The notes: generated from the sequence alone by a model not told the origin. A stretch of DNA of 64,000 bases from Shewanella cutis (GCF_022410515.1 NZ_JACSDI010000001.1:806001-870000), one strand, 5' to 3'; shown: positions 20,464 to 30,726, counted from the first letter of the stretch. Numbers and translations are program-made.

Positions 20464-20480
20464 TGCACCACAACAGCGCA
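20464..20480. promoter_or_regulatory. Candidate NtrC operator, distal half-conserved site
   Basis: The left arm TGCACCA is perfect for NtrC (consensus TGCACC-N5-GGTGCA); the right arm keeps only GCA. Its centre is 44 bp, about four helical turns, from the better site at 20508-20524. Confidence 0.4.
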
Positions 20481-20507
20481 CCAAATCAGGGCGTAATCAT
20501 CTGTTTT

Positions 20508-20524
20508 TGCACTATTTTGCAGCA
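20508..20524. promoter_or_regulatory. Candidate NtrC operator, proximal site
   Basis: TGCACTATTTTGCAGCA matches the E. coli glnA NtrC site (TGCACTATATTGGTGCA) at 14 of 17 positions. It is centred about 98 bp upstream of the start point predicted from the sigma-54 site at 20588, a normal enhancer distance. Confidence 0.55.
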
Positions 20525-20573
20525 AAAGTAAGGTTCATTTAAGTGCGCCACATTGTTAACATAATGATAATAA

Positions 20574-22297
<1,724 letters not shown>

Positions 22298-22320
22298 GCA
22301 CTTCAGTCTGCTCTGCCAAC

Positions 22321-22358
22321 ATGGCTATCAGGATAGCTATCCTGATAGCCATTTTATT
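22321..22358 (+). terminator. Terminator of glnK-amtB
   Basis: A perfect 32-bp palindrome (16-bp arms, 22321-22352) centred on AGCT, then TTTTATT. The transposon-like element at 22360 inserted directly at its 3' edge. Confidence 0.85.
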
Positions 22359-22359
22359 A

Positions 22360-22634
22360 GGGCGTGTTGACGTTTCGAGATTAGATTTTGTTCGTTCTGG
22401 CAAGCACGTGCTCGCGAAACGAGGAATGATGTGTAGTTTACTCAAATGACGAGCGGCTCTTATGACAGAAAGTAAGACCAAGGGCTTGCCAGACGACCCC
22501 TTCGGGCAGCATTTGGCTGGCTTTTCTGCCGCGTTATCGTCCGTTTATGTAGAATAACTACACAGCACGGACTTTGCCTTGCATAAACGCCAGCCAAATT
22601 GCTGCAAAAATAACCCTGAAACGTCAACACGCCC
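22360..22634 (+). mobile_element. MITE-like element, copy 1 (275 bp)
   Basis: Perfect 17-bp terminal inverted repeats (GGGCGTGTTGACGTTTC and its complement) are flanked on both sides by TA (22358-22359 and 22635-22636). The interior has no open frame but two strong arms: 22396-22405 with 22484-22493, and 22506-22521 with 22589-22605, the latter enclosing GTCCGT/ACGGAC and TGTAG/CTACA. TA flanks suggest movement by a Tc1/mariner/IS630-type transposase, none of which is in the window. Nearly identical to copy 3 at 54040. Confidence 0.85.
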
Positions 22635-24178
22635 TAGCTATGCGCCTCAAGCCAATGGGAAAGCTCATCTAATTTCATCGGTTTAGCAAATAAATATCCC
22701 TGCAAAAAATGCACATCACGACTGATTAAATAATCTGCTTGTTGTTGGGTTTCAACCCCTTCAGCCACCGCTACATAATTCATTTTATGGCAGAGCTCGA
22801 TAATGGTATCCAGCACATGGGAAGTGACTGAATCTTGGCCTATGGTATCGATAAAACATTTATCAATTTTAAGATAGTCTAAGGTAAAGGTTTGCAGCAG
22901 CGACAAGGTCGTCTGCCCTGTACCAAAATCATCAATTGCCACTAAAATATCAAGCTCACGCAATGCCGTAATTCGTTCGCACATATCCGCGGTTAATAAC
23001 TGCCGCTCGGTGATTTCAATTAAAGGTTGCACGCCAATACGCGCAAAGGCATCTTTTAGATAGCGAAATTTAGCCTCTATATCACTTTGAATAAAATGCT
23101 CTGGTGCTACGTTAAAACCAATCCTAAACCCCGAATCCACGGGCAATTGGCTAAAATCGGCCAAGGCTCGTTCAAAAATATAATTGGTTAACGGGACGAT
23201 TAATTGGCTCTGCTCAGCAATAGGTATAAATAAATCGGGCCGCACTAAGCCCATTTGGGGATGCTGCCACCGTACTAATGCTTCAACGCCTTTAGCCTTA
23301 CCATCAACACTACTAACAATAGGTTGATATACCAGAAAAAACTCTTGATTCTCGATGCCGCTTTTAATGTCATCAGCCAATGAAGACCGGCTTTTTTTAC
23401 GCCAAATCTGTAGACCGACCAACCCAACAAACGCCAGTAAAAACGGCAGTGTTATGCCAAAACATATCCAGAAAAAGTGCCAAAAAAACGCCTGTGAAAC
23501 CTCAAGCAGGATCACAAACTCGGAGTGCTCAGCCCTTACTGCAACCACTTTCCCATCACCAAATTGTGGGACAGTAGGTAACGTCGCCCCCTTTAATCCC
23601 AACACCACATGGTTAACAGGACGAGGAAACACCTCAGGTTGAATAAAACTGTCGATTAAATATTGTCCTTCAATGATAACTACTGCACCACGCGTTAAAT
23701 TATCCTGAGTAGAGATAACCAAAATGGCAGGAACACCTGAGCGCGCAGGTGTTTCAGGAACAATAAAATAAGCTGGCTTTTTGAGGGTAGCTTCAGGCAA
23801 GAGTGAATTAAGCGGATAATCAATCACCCCCATTGTAGATGAACAGTGAAAACCATGGGCGTTAAAAAGTAACACACCGCGATAATAGGGCTTAAACTGC
23901 ATATATTCATTCAGGGCACTGCAGTCGCCCTCACTAAGGGTAGTAGCATACTCCCCAATCGTCTCAGACTGCCTTAACAAATGCTCAAGCCGCTTGAGAT
24001 TAAACTCCCCAACCTCTTGTGCCTTCTTATCAACCAAATAATTTGTTACCACATAACTTGATGCCATTGCCAAGACGATAGGCATAAACAGCATGATGAA
24101 TAAATGCTTGCGAGAAAGATCGTATTGGGAAATAAATAATCGTAAAAGCGGCGAAAGGCTATTTAAGCGTTTTGGCAT
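22634..24178 (-). CDS. c-di-GMP phosphodiesterase with CSS sensor and EAL domain
   Basis: 514 aa. An N-terminal membrane helix (about 28-50) is followed by a periplasmic CSS-motif domain (EGDCSALNE ... GFHCSS), a second helix near 230-250 and a cytoplasmic EAL domain. The catalytic set is complete: VEALVRW, FNVAPEHF, IEITER, DDFGTG, YLKIDK, EGVETQ and FLQGYLFAKP. The architecture equals E. coli PdeC-type enzymes, where the disulfide state of the CSS domain sets activity. The TAG stop is built from the TA flank plus the terminal G of MITE copy 1. Confidence 0.92.
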   Translation of the reverse strand: MPKRLNSLSPLLRLFISQYDLSRKHLFIMLFMPIVLAMASSYVVTNYLVDKKAQEVGEFNLKRLEHLLRQSETIGEYATTLSEGDCSALNEYMQFKPYYRGVLLFNAHGFHCSSTMGVIDYPLNSLLPEATLKKPAYFIVPETPARSGVPAILVISTQDNLTRGAVVIIEGQYLIDSFIQPEVFPRPVNHVVLGLKGATLPTVPQFGDGKVVAVRAEHSEFVILLEVSQAFFWHFFWICFGITLPFLLAFVGLVGLQIWRKKSRSSLADDIKSGIENQEFFLVYQPIVSSVDGKAKGVEALVRWQHPQMGLVRPDLFIPIAEQSQLIVPLTNYIFERALADFSQLPVDSGFRIGFNVAPEHFIQSDIEAKFRYLKDAFARIGVQPLIEITERQLLTADMCERITALRELDILVAIDDFGTGQTTLSLLQTFTLDYLKIDKCFIDTIGQDSVTSHVLDTIIELCHKMNYVAVAEGVETQQQADYLISRDVHFLQGYLFAKPMKLDELSHWLEAHS

Positions 24179-24273
24179 TCTTAATTCTTAATCCATATTC
24201 GATGGCGCGATAGCCATTAATATCAGTGGAAATATCCAGTACTACGCATGTCAAATACAAACAGCGTAAGTAC

Positions 24274-25146
24274 TCACTCCCACATCACCAGTATTGCAGC
24301 GACCGCAATCAACACTAGACCAAGCATTTCTTTAATTTTGACTTGCTCTTTGAGCCAGAATGCAGAAATCAGCATCATAAAGAAAATTTCCACTTGGCCT
24401 AAGGTTTTAACATAGGGCACAGCCTGTAGTGACATCGCACTAAACCAACCGATAGAGCCAAAGCAGCTCGCAGTGCTGGTTAATAAGGTTAACTTAGGTC
24501 GTTGTAACAAGTCGATTAACGTTGCTTTATCCTTTAAAACCAAATAACTGACTAACACAATAGTTTGCAGACTAATCACCAACAGCAATACCCAAGCCGC
24601 ACTATGGGGAAAACCGACATCTAACCTCAAGCTAGCTTCTCGCACCCAAAGCGAGGTCAGCGCAAAGGCACTGCCACTGGCAATCCCCAGTATGACTGTA
24701 CTGAGGGATAAATGCCGCACCCCCTGCTTAGCACTCAGCAAAAATACCGCTATCCCACCCAAGATAACCCCGACCCAACCGAGAACTGATAGATGAGTAC
24801 CAAAGAATAATGTGCCTAAGATTGCCGCGACGATTGCTTCACTCTTAGCAAGCCCAGCGCCAATCGCAAAATTTTGCTGCTGGAACAGCTTCACCATCAA
24901 GCCAGTAGCAAGGATCTGCATCATAGAAGCGCCCACAATAAAACCGATAAACTCCCCAGTAAATTGCGGCCATCCAACATTGTCCCATAAATACAAGAGC
25001 ACAAGATACAATGCCGCAATGGGGCTAGCCCAAATAAACCGAGCTAAAGTCACCCCAGCAACCTTTACCTCTTTGCTCAGTTGGCTTTGAAAGGCATTAC
25101 GCCATGCCTGCATAAATGCAGCTAATATTGTAAATAAAATCCACAT
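24274..25146 (-). CDS. DMT (EamA) family transporter
   Basis: 290 aa with ten hydrophobic helices in two EamA repeats (first repeat starting MWILFTILAAFMQAWRNAFQ; second GIASGSAFALTSLWVREASLR ... EIFFMMLISAFWLKEQVKIKE). Members export amino acids, nucleosides or metabolites; the substrate is not evident. It precedes the EAL gene by 95 bp on the same strand, but a shared transcript is not certain. Confidence 0.82.
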   Translation of the reverse strand: MWILFTILAAFMQAWRNAFQSQLSKEVKVAGVTLARFIWASPIAALYLVLLYLWDNVGWPQFTGEFIGFIVGASMMQILATGLMVKLFQQQNFAIGAGLAKSEAIVAAILGTLFFGTHLSVLGWVGVILGGIAVFLLSAKQGVRHLSLSTVILGIASGSAFALTSLWVREASLRLDVGFPHSAAWVLLLVISLQTIVLVSYLVLKDKATLIDLLQRPKLTLLTSTASCFGSIGWFSAMSLQAVPYVKTLGQVEIFFMMLISAFWLKEQVKIKEMLGLVLIAVAAILVMWE

Positions 25147-25334
25147 AAACCTATTTCCACCAAAGCATACTCTCTTGCTTTAGACACAAAAGATAAGACA
25201 AGCATCATATCCCACATGGAAACATTAGACACGACACAAAGACTGATAAATACCTTTAAGATCATACGCTAGCCATTAAATAACCGCTACAAAAATCGAG
25301 CAACAAATATACAAAACAATAATTTAAATAATAA

Positions 25335-26558
25335 CTATGGATGTATAAATTGCATGAAAGAACCAATAATTGATGCGATTAATGATGCCCATGTATAACC
25401 TAACACAGCCATTAAAATCGCTATAGACGCTAATTTAGGATGGAAAGCACTCGCAACAACAGGCGCTGAAGCGGCGCCGCCAATATTACACTGACTCGCA
25501 ATAGCAAAATACAATATGGGAAGTTTAAAATATAAGGAAAACAACAGCAGAATAATTATATGAATAACAAACCAAATTAATCCTATAATAAAATAATAGA
25601 AAATAGATTGAAATGAAGCAAACTCAACATTTAACCCAATATTCATAATCATAAAGTACAGCAAAAAAAATGAAACAAACTTTACTTGCTTAACAAACAC
25701 ATGTCTTGCATAGGTCATTGAGAGTAAAATACCTAAAAGTGTTGACAAAATCATCGACCAAAAGAAACTTGACCCTAGGTTATAATACAATAAATAAGGA
25801 AAACGGTTGATTACTGTTATGGATAAAAACTCTGAGAATGAATGACAAAACAAAAAAATAAACAATGATGAAATAATGAGCAAAATACAGCCAGTGAAAT
25901 GCTTTTTGCCATCTAACGTAGTTATATCACTCTCAATAAAAACAGGTAAATTGTTCAAATCAGCATTAAAAAATTTATCAATCGTTTTTTGTTTTTTAGC
26001 CAAAAACAGCAAGATAGCCATCCATATGCCGGAAAAAAACACATTTATCGTCACCATTACAGCAAAAATAGCCTCGCCAACTTGATGAATTTCTTTCACT
26101 ACAAGTTGGTTGGCTGTACCGCCCAACCAGTTAGCCATGAGTGTTGCCATACCGCGCCATGCTGCATCACTACCTTGCCATAAAAGCTCTTCTGGAAATA
26201 ATTTAGAGCCAATCCATAAACTAATTGGCCCTCCAATACAAACACCAATAGCGCCAATAAAAAACATCAATAAAATCTTTCCACCGACTGACTTTAATGT
26301 AGCAAAATCCGTATTCACAATTAGCAAAAATAAACTACATGGAATTAAATGCGCCTTAAAATAGTCATCAACACCTGACCTACTTGCATCTACCACATTA
26401 AAAAAACTGAATACAGCAGGTAAGGTATAGCAAATGAACATGACAGGAAAAACACTATAAAACAGCTTAAAAAACCGACAAGGTAAAGAGTTTGAATATA
26501 ATACCACTGCAAGAAGTGAGATTAAAAATATAACTATTCCACACTCTGAAGAAATCAA
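25335..26558 (-). CDS. DUF819 family membrane transporter-like protein (module copy)
   Basis: 407 aa, about ten to twelve helices. It shares the DUF819 (YjcL) pattern with the second gene at 31767: GGPISLWIGSKL, WRGMATLMANWLGGTANQLVVKEI and SQCNIGGAASAPVVASAFHPKLASIA near the C-terminus. It is far more AT-rich than its neighbour paralogue. It begins 16 bp after the LysR gene, so both are likely one transcript. DUF819 proteins are thought to be carriers; by context this one may import the substrate or export the product of the flavocytochrome locus. Confidence 0.82.
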   Translation of the reverse strand: MISSECGIVIFLISLLAVVLYSNSLPCRFFKLFYSVFPVMFICYTLPAVFSFFNVVDASRSGVDDYFKAHLIPCSLFLLIVNTDFATLKSVGGKILLMFFIGAIGVCIGGPISLWIGSKLFPEELLWQGSDAAWRGMATLMANWLGGTANQLVVKEIHQVGEAIFAVMVTINVFFSGIWMAILLFLAKKQKTIDKFFNADLNNLPVFIESDITTLDGKKHFTGCILLIISSLFIFLFCHSFSEFLSITVINRFPYLLYYNLGSSFFWSMILSTLLGILLSMTYARHVFVKQVKFVSFFLLYFMIMNIGLNVEFASFQSIFYYFIIGLIWFVIHIIILLLFSLYFKLPILYFAIASQCNIGGAASAPVVASAFHPKLASIAILMAVLGYTWASLIASIIGSFMQFIHP

Positions 26559-26574
26559 TTATCCCACTCACTGT

Positions 26575-27459
26575 TTAACTAGCATTATTTAAAAATTTTA
26601 AAAAACTACTAGACTGTAATGAAAGTTGATCAGACTCTCGTTGGATTGACCAGTAAGTGCGTTTATAATCCCATCCCTTCAAATCGATCAAACATAACTC
26701 CCCCCGTTCTAACTCTTCTTTTATAGCCACATAGGGTAAAACACTCAAACCTGTACCAGTTCCAATTGCACGCTTAATTGCGCCAATCGTAGACATACAA
26801 ATGTCATTTCTTACATAAACGTTTAAACTTTTTAATAATTGAACAGCTCTGATATGTGACAGGGAGGACTCGTGGTCAAAAATCCACAATTGTTCACTTA
26901 AAAAATGATTAGAACACTCTTGCGCTGCTGCAGGATGTGAGCATCCACTTACAATGCAAAGCTTATCTTGCATCCATTGCTCACATATTAGATTTCTGCT
27001 TGCTGGTTTGGCATCAATGAAACCTAAGTCGATTTCTTTTTCAGACACCATTTTTTCAATCACCAAACTATTCTCAATTATGAGTTTGATTTTTACATCT
27101 GGATATTTATCTTTAAACAAAGGAATCTTTCTGGATAAAACATAGTTACCGACCGTTTTGCTACTACCAATCACTAAGCAACCTTTAACACCATCTTCGG
27201 AAAAATTAAAAAGCTTTTCTAACTCATTTCCCTTACTAAGCATTTCATTAGCATAAGGCAGAATAATTTTCCCATGGGCATTTAGATCCAATCCACCACC
27301 CGCCCTTTCAAACAGGCGGCATCCTAGCGAGCTCTCTAACTCTTTTAGAGCCATACTCACTGCCGGGGTTGACATATGCATCAGTTTTGCCGCTTTTGAG
27401 ATTTGTCTCTCAGTACAGATAGCCTTAAAAATCATTAACTGCCTTAACGTAATGCGCAT
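26575..27459 (-). CDS. LysR-family transcriptional regulator (IfcR-like)
   Basis: 294 aa. Standard N-terminal winged helix (LRQLMIFKAICTERQISKAAKLMHMSTPAVSMALKELESSLGCRLFER) and a two-lobe effector domain (GCLVIGSSKTVGNYVLSRKIPLFKDKYPD; GTGLSVLPYVAI). It lies between the porin and DUF819 genes of the AT-rich module and probably controls them and the flavocytochrome gene, in response to a small molecule. In Shewanella frigidimarina an iron-induced flavocytochrome locus (ifcA, ifcO, ifcR) also has a LysR gene, so an IfcR-type role is the best guess. Confidence 0.85.
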   Translation of the reverse strand: MRITLRQLMIFKAICTERQISKAAKLMHMSTPAVSMALKELESSLGCRLFERAGGGLDLNAHGKIILPYANEMLSKGNELEKLFNFSEDGVKGCLVIGSSKTVGNYVLSRKIPLFKDKYPDVKIKLIIENSLVIEKMVSEKEIDLGFIDAKPASRNLICEQWMQDKLCIVSGCSHPAAAQECSNHFLSEQLWIFDHESSLSHIRAVQLLKSLNVYVRNDICMSTIGAIKRAIGTGTGLSVLPYVAIKEELERGELCLIDLKGWDYKRTYWSIQRESDQLSLQSSSFLKFLNNAS

Positions 27460-27538
27460 CTACATCCCCAATAAACTCCAGTTATAATAAGATAAATGAA
27501 AGATACATTTTTTAACATGACTGATATCTAACTTTAAT

Positions 27539-27566
27539 AAAGCGGCCTATTCGGCCGCTTTATTTA
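27539..27566 (-). terminator. Terminator of the porin gene
   Basis: A 9-bp GC-rich stem (AAAGCGGCC / GGCCGCTTT) around TATTC, in an AT-rich setting, directly after the porin stop; minus-strand continuation is TTATTAAAG. Confidence 0.75.
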
Positions 27567-27573
27567 ACACCTT

Positions 27574-28602
27574 CTAAAAAAGGTATCTCGTTGAAAAAAC
27601 AACCAACGTATCATCAAACTCATTATTACCTTTTGAATCTGAGTACTCGCCTTCAAAGTAGCTTACTGCTGCACCAAAGGTTAATTCCTTCATCAGATTA
27701 TAATCCACACCAAATGAATATTGATTTGAGTCACTATTATTTAATGTTTTAAGATCTGCACCAGCATTTTTGGTAATCTTACCCAAACCAGCATCATCTT
27801 TAAGGTACTGAAATTTAAAATCATATTTATTAACAGGAATACTCATACTTAATAAATATGAATTTCCTTTTACATTGTTATAAATACTTGATTGAGAATG
27901 CTGATATATCGCACCCACTTTTACAGATGAAATAGCAACACCAGCAACAATCCTTGTTGCCTCTAACGAATTTAGTCCATCTGCATAGGCTAGAGAAAAA
28001 TAGCTATTTCCTTTTTTAAAAGAAGGATCTCCATACACTACACTAACTGCATAATTGTTTTGATTATCAGCAAGCGTTGGATTTTTTTGATTAAAATCAT
28101 CATCAAATGCATATGTAACGCCAAGAGACACTCCTGCAACTTTTGCACTATTGATAGTGATTAAATCTCCTAATCGGTCATTACCTGCAATAATCATATT
28201 CATATCACTTGATGTGATATTGAATAGATCAACTTTACCCTCTGACGTTTTAAATACAGTATCATTTCGTCCAAATACGACACTACCATATTTAACCTTG
28301 AAACCTAAATATGAGTTTCTCGGTTTAAAAATATTTGCATCATCATTATCAAAACTTTCAACTCCAGCTTCAAATTTATATATCAAACCAAAATCTTCAT
28401 GCACATTATAATCACCTTTAATCCCAACGTATGATGCATAATTCTCAAGTGAAAAGCCATTTACCTTTTCATTACCGGAAATACCATTACTAGAATTGGA
28501 TACTCCTAGCCACAATCTCCCATAAAAATCTAAAGGCTCAGAAAACCCTTGATTAGAACAAAGCAATAAAGCAATAGGTACAAAACAATTTGTATATTTC
28601 AT
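27574..28602 (-). CDS. Gram-negative porin of the flavocytochrome locus (IfcO-like)
   Basis: 342 aa with a signal peptide (ending NQGFS-EP). The mature chain starts LDFYGRLWLGVS, has many alternating beta strands (YVGIKGDYNVHEDFGLIYKFEAG, NSYLGFKVKYGSVVFGRND, a typical porin L3 region) and ends in Phe (FSTRYLF). It belongs to the general trimeric porin type of 16 strands. Divergent from the flavocytochrome gene across 228 bp, it would let the electron acceptor cross the outer membrane. AT-rich like the rest of the module. Confidence 0.85.
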   Translation of the reverse strand: MKYTNCFVPIALLLCSNQGFSEPLDFYGRLWLGVSNSSNGISGNEKVNGFSLENYASYVGIKGDYNVHEDFGLIYKFEAGVESFDNDDANIFKPRNSYLGFKVKYGSVVFGRNDTVFKTSEGKVDLFNITSSDMNMIIAGNDRLGDLITINSAKVAGVSLGVTYAFDDDFNQKNPTLADNQNNYAVSVVYGDPSFKKGNSYFSLAYADGLNSLEATRIVAGVAISSVKVGAIYQHSQSSIYNNVKGNSYLLSMSIPVNKYDFKFQYLKDDAGLGKITKNAGADLKTLNNSDSNQYSFGVDYNLMKELTFGAAVSYFEGEYSDSKGNNEFDDTLVVFSTRYLF

Positions 28603-28693
28603 AATTTTTATCCTTTAACATAAAACCGTAAGCATGCTAATTCTATGTTAAAAAATCCGTTTGAACTTTAATCACACCTCCAGTAAAAAAACG

Positions 28694-28734
28694 ATTATTT
28701 AAGAATTATTTAAAACAATTTAAGTTTTATTTAA
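28694..28734 (-). promoter_or_regulatory. Four helically phased TTAAAT repeats (ArcA-like operator array)
   Basis: On the minus strand TTAAAT recurs four times. On the plus strand the copies end at 28702, 28713, 28723 and 28734, spaced 11, 10 and 11 bp, so all face one side of the helix. Direct repeats about one turn apart are how ArcA boxes are built. The array sits midway between the divergent porin and flavocytochrome starts and could serve both. Confidence 0.42.
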
Positions 28735-28830
28735 CCAAGATAATTTTTTGCGCGACATCACCATTTAACAATAAATAAAAAAATATCATACGTGAAGATT
28801 ACCTTAATAAAACTATAATTGGAGAATTAT

Positions 28831-30600
28831 ATGAAGTTAACACTTTTAAGTATTGTCTTGTGCTCAATTTTTTCTACAGCAACTTGGGCTGCAAATGACA
28901 AAAATGATTTGGCCTCTTTTCATAAAGAAATGGGAGGATGCAAAAGCTGCCACACTCAACCAGGCAAGGTATCTGACAGTGAAACCTATGAAAATCAACA
29001 ATGTAAATCATGTCATGGTGAATACAGTGCTTTGGCTAATCCAAAACTAAAGCTAGATCCCCACGCATCTCATTTAGGTGACATTAACTGTACAAGCTGC
29101 CATAAAGGTCATGAAAAACCAAAATTATATTGTAATGAATGCCACTCATTTAAAGGGCTTGAGATGCCTTTTAATAGCGCAAAAACCAAGGAACCATGGG
29201 ATAAAGGTTGGGACAATGATGCAATCAGCAAGGCGATTGCTGCAGGTCCAAAAGAAACGACAGATGTCATTGTTGTCGGAGCCGGGAGCGCAGGGTTTAA
29301 TGCCGCTATTGCAGCGAAAAAAGCAGGAGCGCAAGTAGTATTACTCGAAAAAGGCCCATTTAGCGGTGGTAACTCTATGCTTGCTGCAGGCGGTTACAAT
29401 GCTGTGGGAACTACTCAGCAAAAAGAACATAAAGTGGATGATAAAATCGAATGGTTTGTTGAAGACACCATGAAAGGTGGGCGCTATGCCAATGATCCAA
29501 AGTTAGTACAAATATTAGCTGAGCAATCAGCTGAAGGTATTAAATGGTTAGAATCTTTAGGTGCAAACATGGATGACTTAAAACGCTCAGGAGGCGCAAG
29601 GGTTGACCGCACACATAGACCAACTGGAGGTTTAAGCGTTGGCCCACATATCATTGATGTATTGAGAAAAGCCTCGGTAAAAGAAGGAATCGACACTCGG
29701 CTTAATTCTAAAGTTGTCAAACTTGTGGTTGATGAAGACCAGAAAATTGTCGGTGTAGTCGTCCATGGAAAACATTCTGACCACTATATGATTGCGGCTA
29801 AATCAGTTGTTCTTGCAACCGGTGGATATGGTTTTAATAAAGAAATGGTTGCATTTTATCGCCCGACATTTAAAGGGATGACCAGCTCTAATAACATTAC
29901 TTCCACAGGTGATGGTATTGAACTTGCCAAAGCAATTGGAGCGAGTATGACCGATATTGACTGGGTACAAGCTCATCCGACAGTAGGAAAAGATAGCCGC
30001 ATTTTAATCTCCGAAACTGTTCGAGGTGTGGGTGCTATTATGGTCAATAAAGATGGTAATCGTTTTGTCAGTGAATTAACGACTCGTGATAAAGCATCCG
30101 ATGCCATTCTTAAACAGCCTGAACAATATGCTTGGTTAGTCTTTGATAATGAGCTTTATAAAAAAGCTAAAATGGTACAGGGATATGACCATCTAGATAT
30201 GCTTGAAAAAGCAAATACGATTGCTGAACTTGCCAAAATTACAGGTATGAAAGATAACGCATTAGAAAAAACGATTTCAAACTACAATCGTTATTTTAAA
30301 CAAGGTAAAGATGAAGATTTTGCTCGTGAACAAATGCCATTGCCACTAGAAAAGGCGCCTTTTTATGCCGTAAAAGTGGCTCCAGGTATTCACCATACTA
30401 TGGGTGGTGTCGCAATTGATACCAAAGCAGAAGTGCTCGATATTCAAAGTAAACCATTGGTCGGCTTGTTTGCAGCAGGCGAAGTCACAGGTGGTGTGCA
30501 TGGGTATAATCGCTTAGGTGGCAATGCCGTTGCAGACACCGTGATTTTTGGAAAAATTGCAGGTACTAATGCGGCGAAACATGCTTTGGAAACTAAGTAG
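28831..30600 (+). CDS. Periplasmic tetraheme flavocytochrome c (fumarate reductase-like, FccA/IfcA family)
   Basis: 589 aa from the ATG at 28831 (GGAG 7 nt upstream), with a signal peptide ending TWAA. Four CxxCH haem motifs lie at residues 37, 58, 87 and 101, then an FAD domain (DVIVVGAGSAGFNAAIAAKKAG). All fumarate-reductase active-site residues of S. frigidimarina Fcc3 are kept: His382 (AHPT), Glu395 and Arg398 (SETVRG), Arg419 (TTRDKAS), His522 (HHTMGG) and Arg561 (YNRLGG). It takes electrons from the quinol pool via periplasmic cytochromes. Because it sits with porin, LysR and transporter genes it is more like iron-induced IfcA than housekeeping FccA; the natural substrate may be fumarate or another unsaturated acid. 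Confidence 0.88.
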   Translation: MKLTLLSIVLCSIFSTATWAANDKNDLASFHKEMGGCKSCHTQPGKVSDSETYENQQCKSCHGEYSALANPKLKLDPHASHLGDINCTSCHKGHEKPKLYCNECHSFKGLEMPFNSAKTKEPWDKGWDNDAISKAIAAGPKETTDVIVVGAGSAGFNAAIAAKKAGAQVVLLEKGPFSGGNSMLAAGGYNAVGTTQQKEHKVDDKIEWFVEDTMKGGRYANDPKLVQILAEQSAEGIKWLESLGANMDDLKRSGGARVDRTHRPTGGLSVGPHIIDVLRKASVKEGIDTRLNSKVVKLVVDEDQKIVGVVVHGKHSDHYMIAAKSVVLATGGYGFNKEMVAFYRPTFKGMTSSNNITSTGDGIELAKAIGASMTDIDWVQAHPTVGKDSRILISETVRGVGAIMVNKDGNRFVSELTTRDKASDAILKQPEQYAWLVFDNELYKKAKMVQGYDHLDMLEKANTIAELAKITGMKDNALEKTISNYNRYFKQGKDEDFAREQMPLPLEKAPFYAVKVAPGIHHTMGGVAIDTKAEVLDIQSKPLVGLFAAGEVTGGVHGYNRLGGNAVADTVIFGKIAGTNAAKHALETK

Positions 30601-30726
30601 GCTCAGCTCGGGATAATCAATGCATATCCAACAGCACAAGCGAAAGTTTGAGAGATATAACTTAAATTTTACAGTGTTGATGGCATTCATCACTTAACCC
30701 GAATTGAGATTAAGTAATGTAAGACC

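Noticed and set aside
20505..20522. TTGCAC...TTTTGCA as a sigma-54 -24/-12 promoter for glnK.
   Set aside because: The two GC elements are 10 rather than 11 bp apart; the same bases fit an NtrC site far better, and a correctly spaced box lies at 20588.
28645..28675. TTTGA...TCACA upstream of the flavocytochrome gene as a CRP/FNR site.
   Set aside because: The half-sites are separated by 7 instead of 6 bp and the left half is poor.
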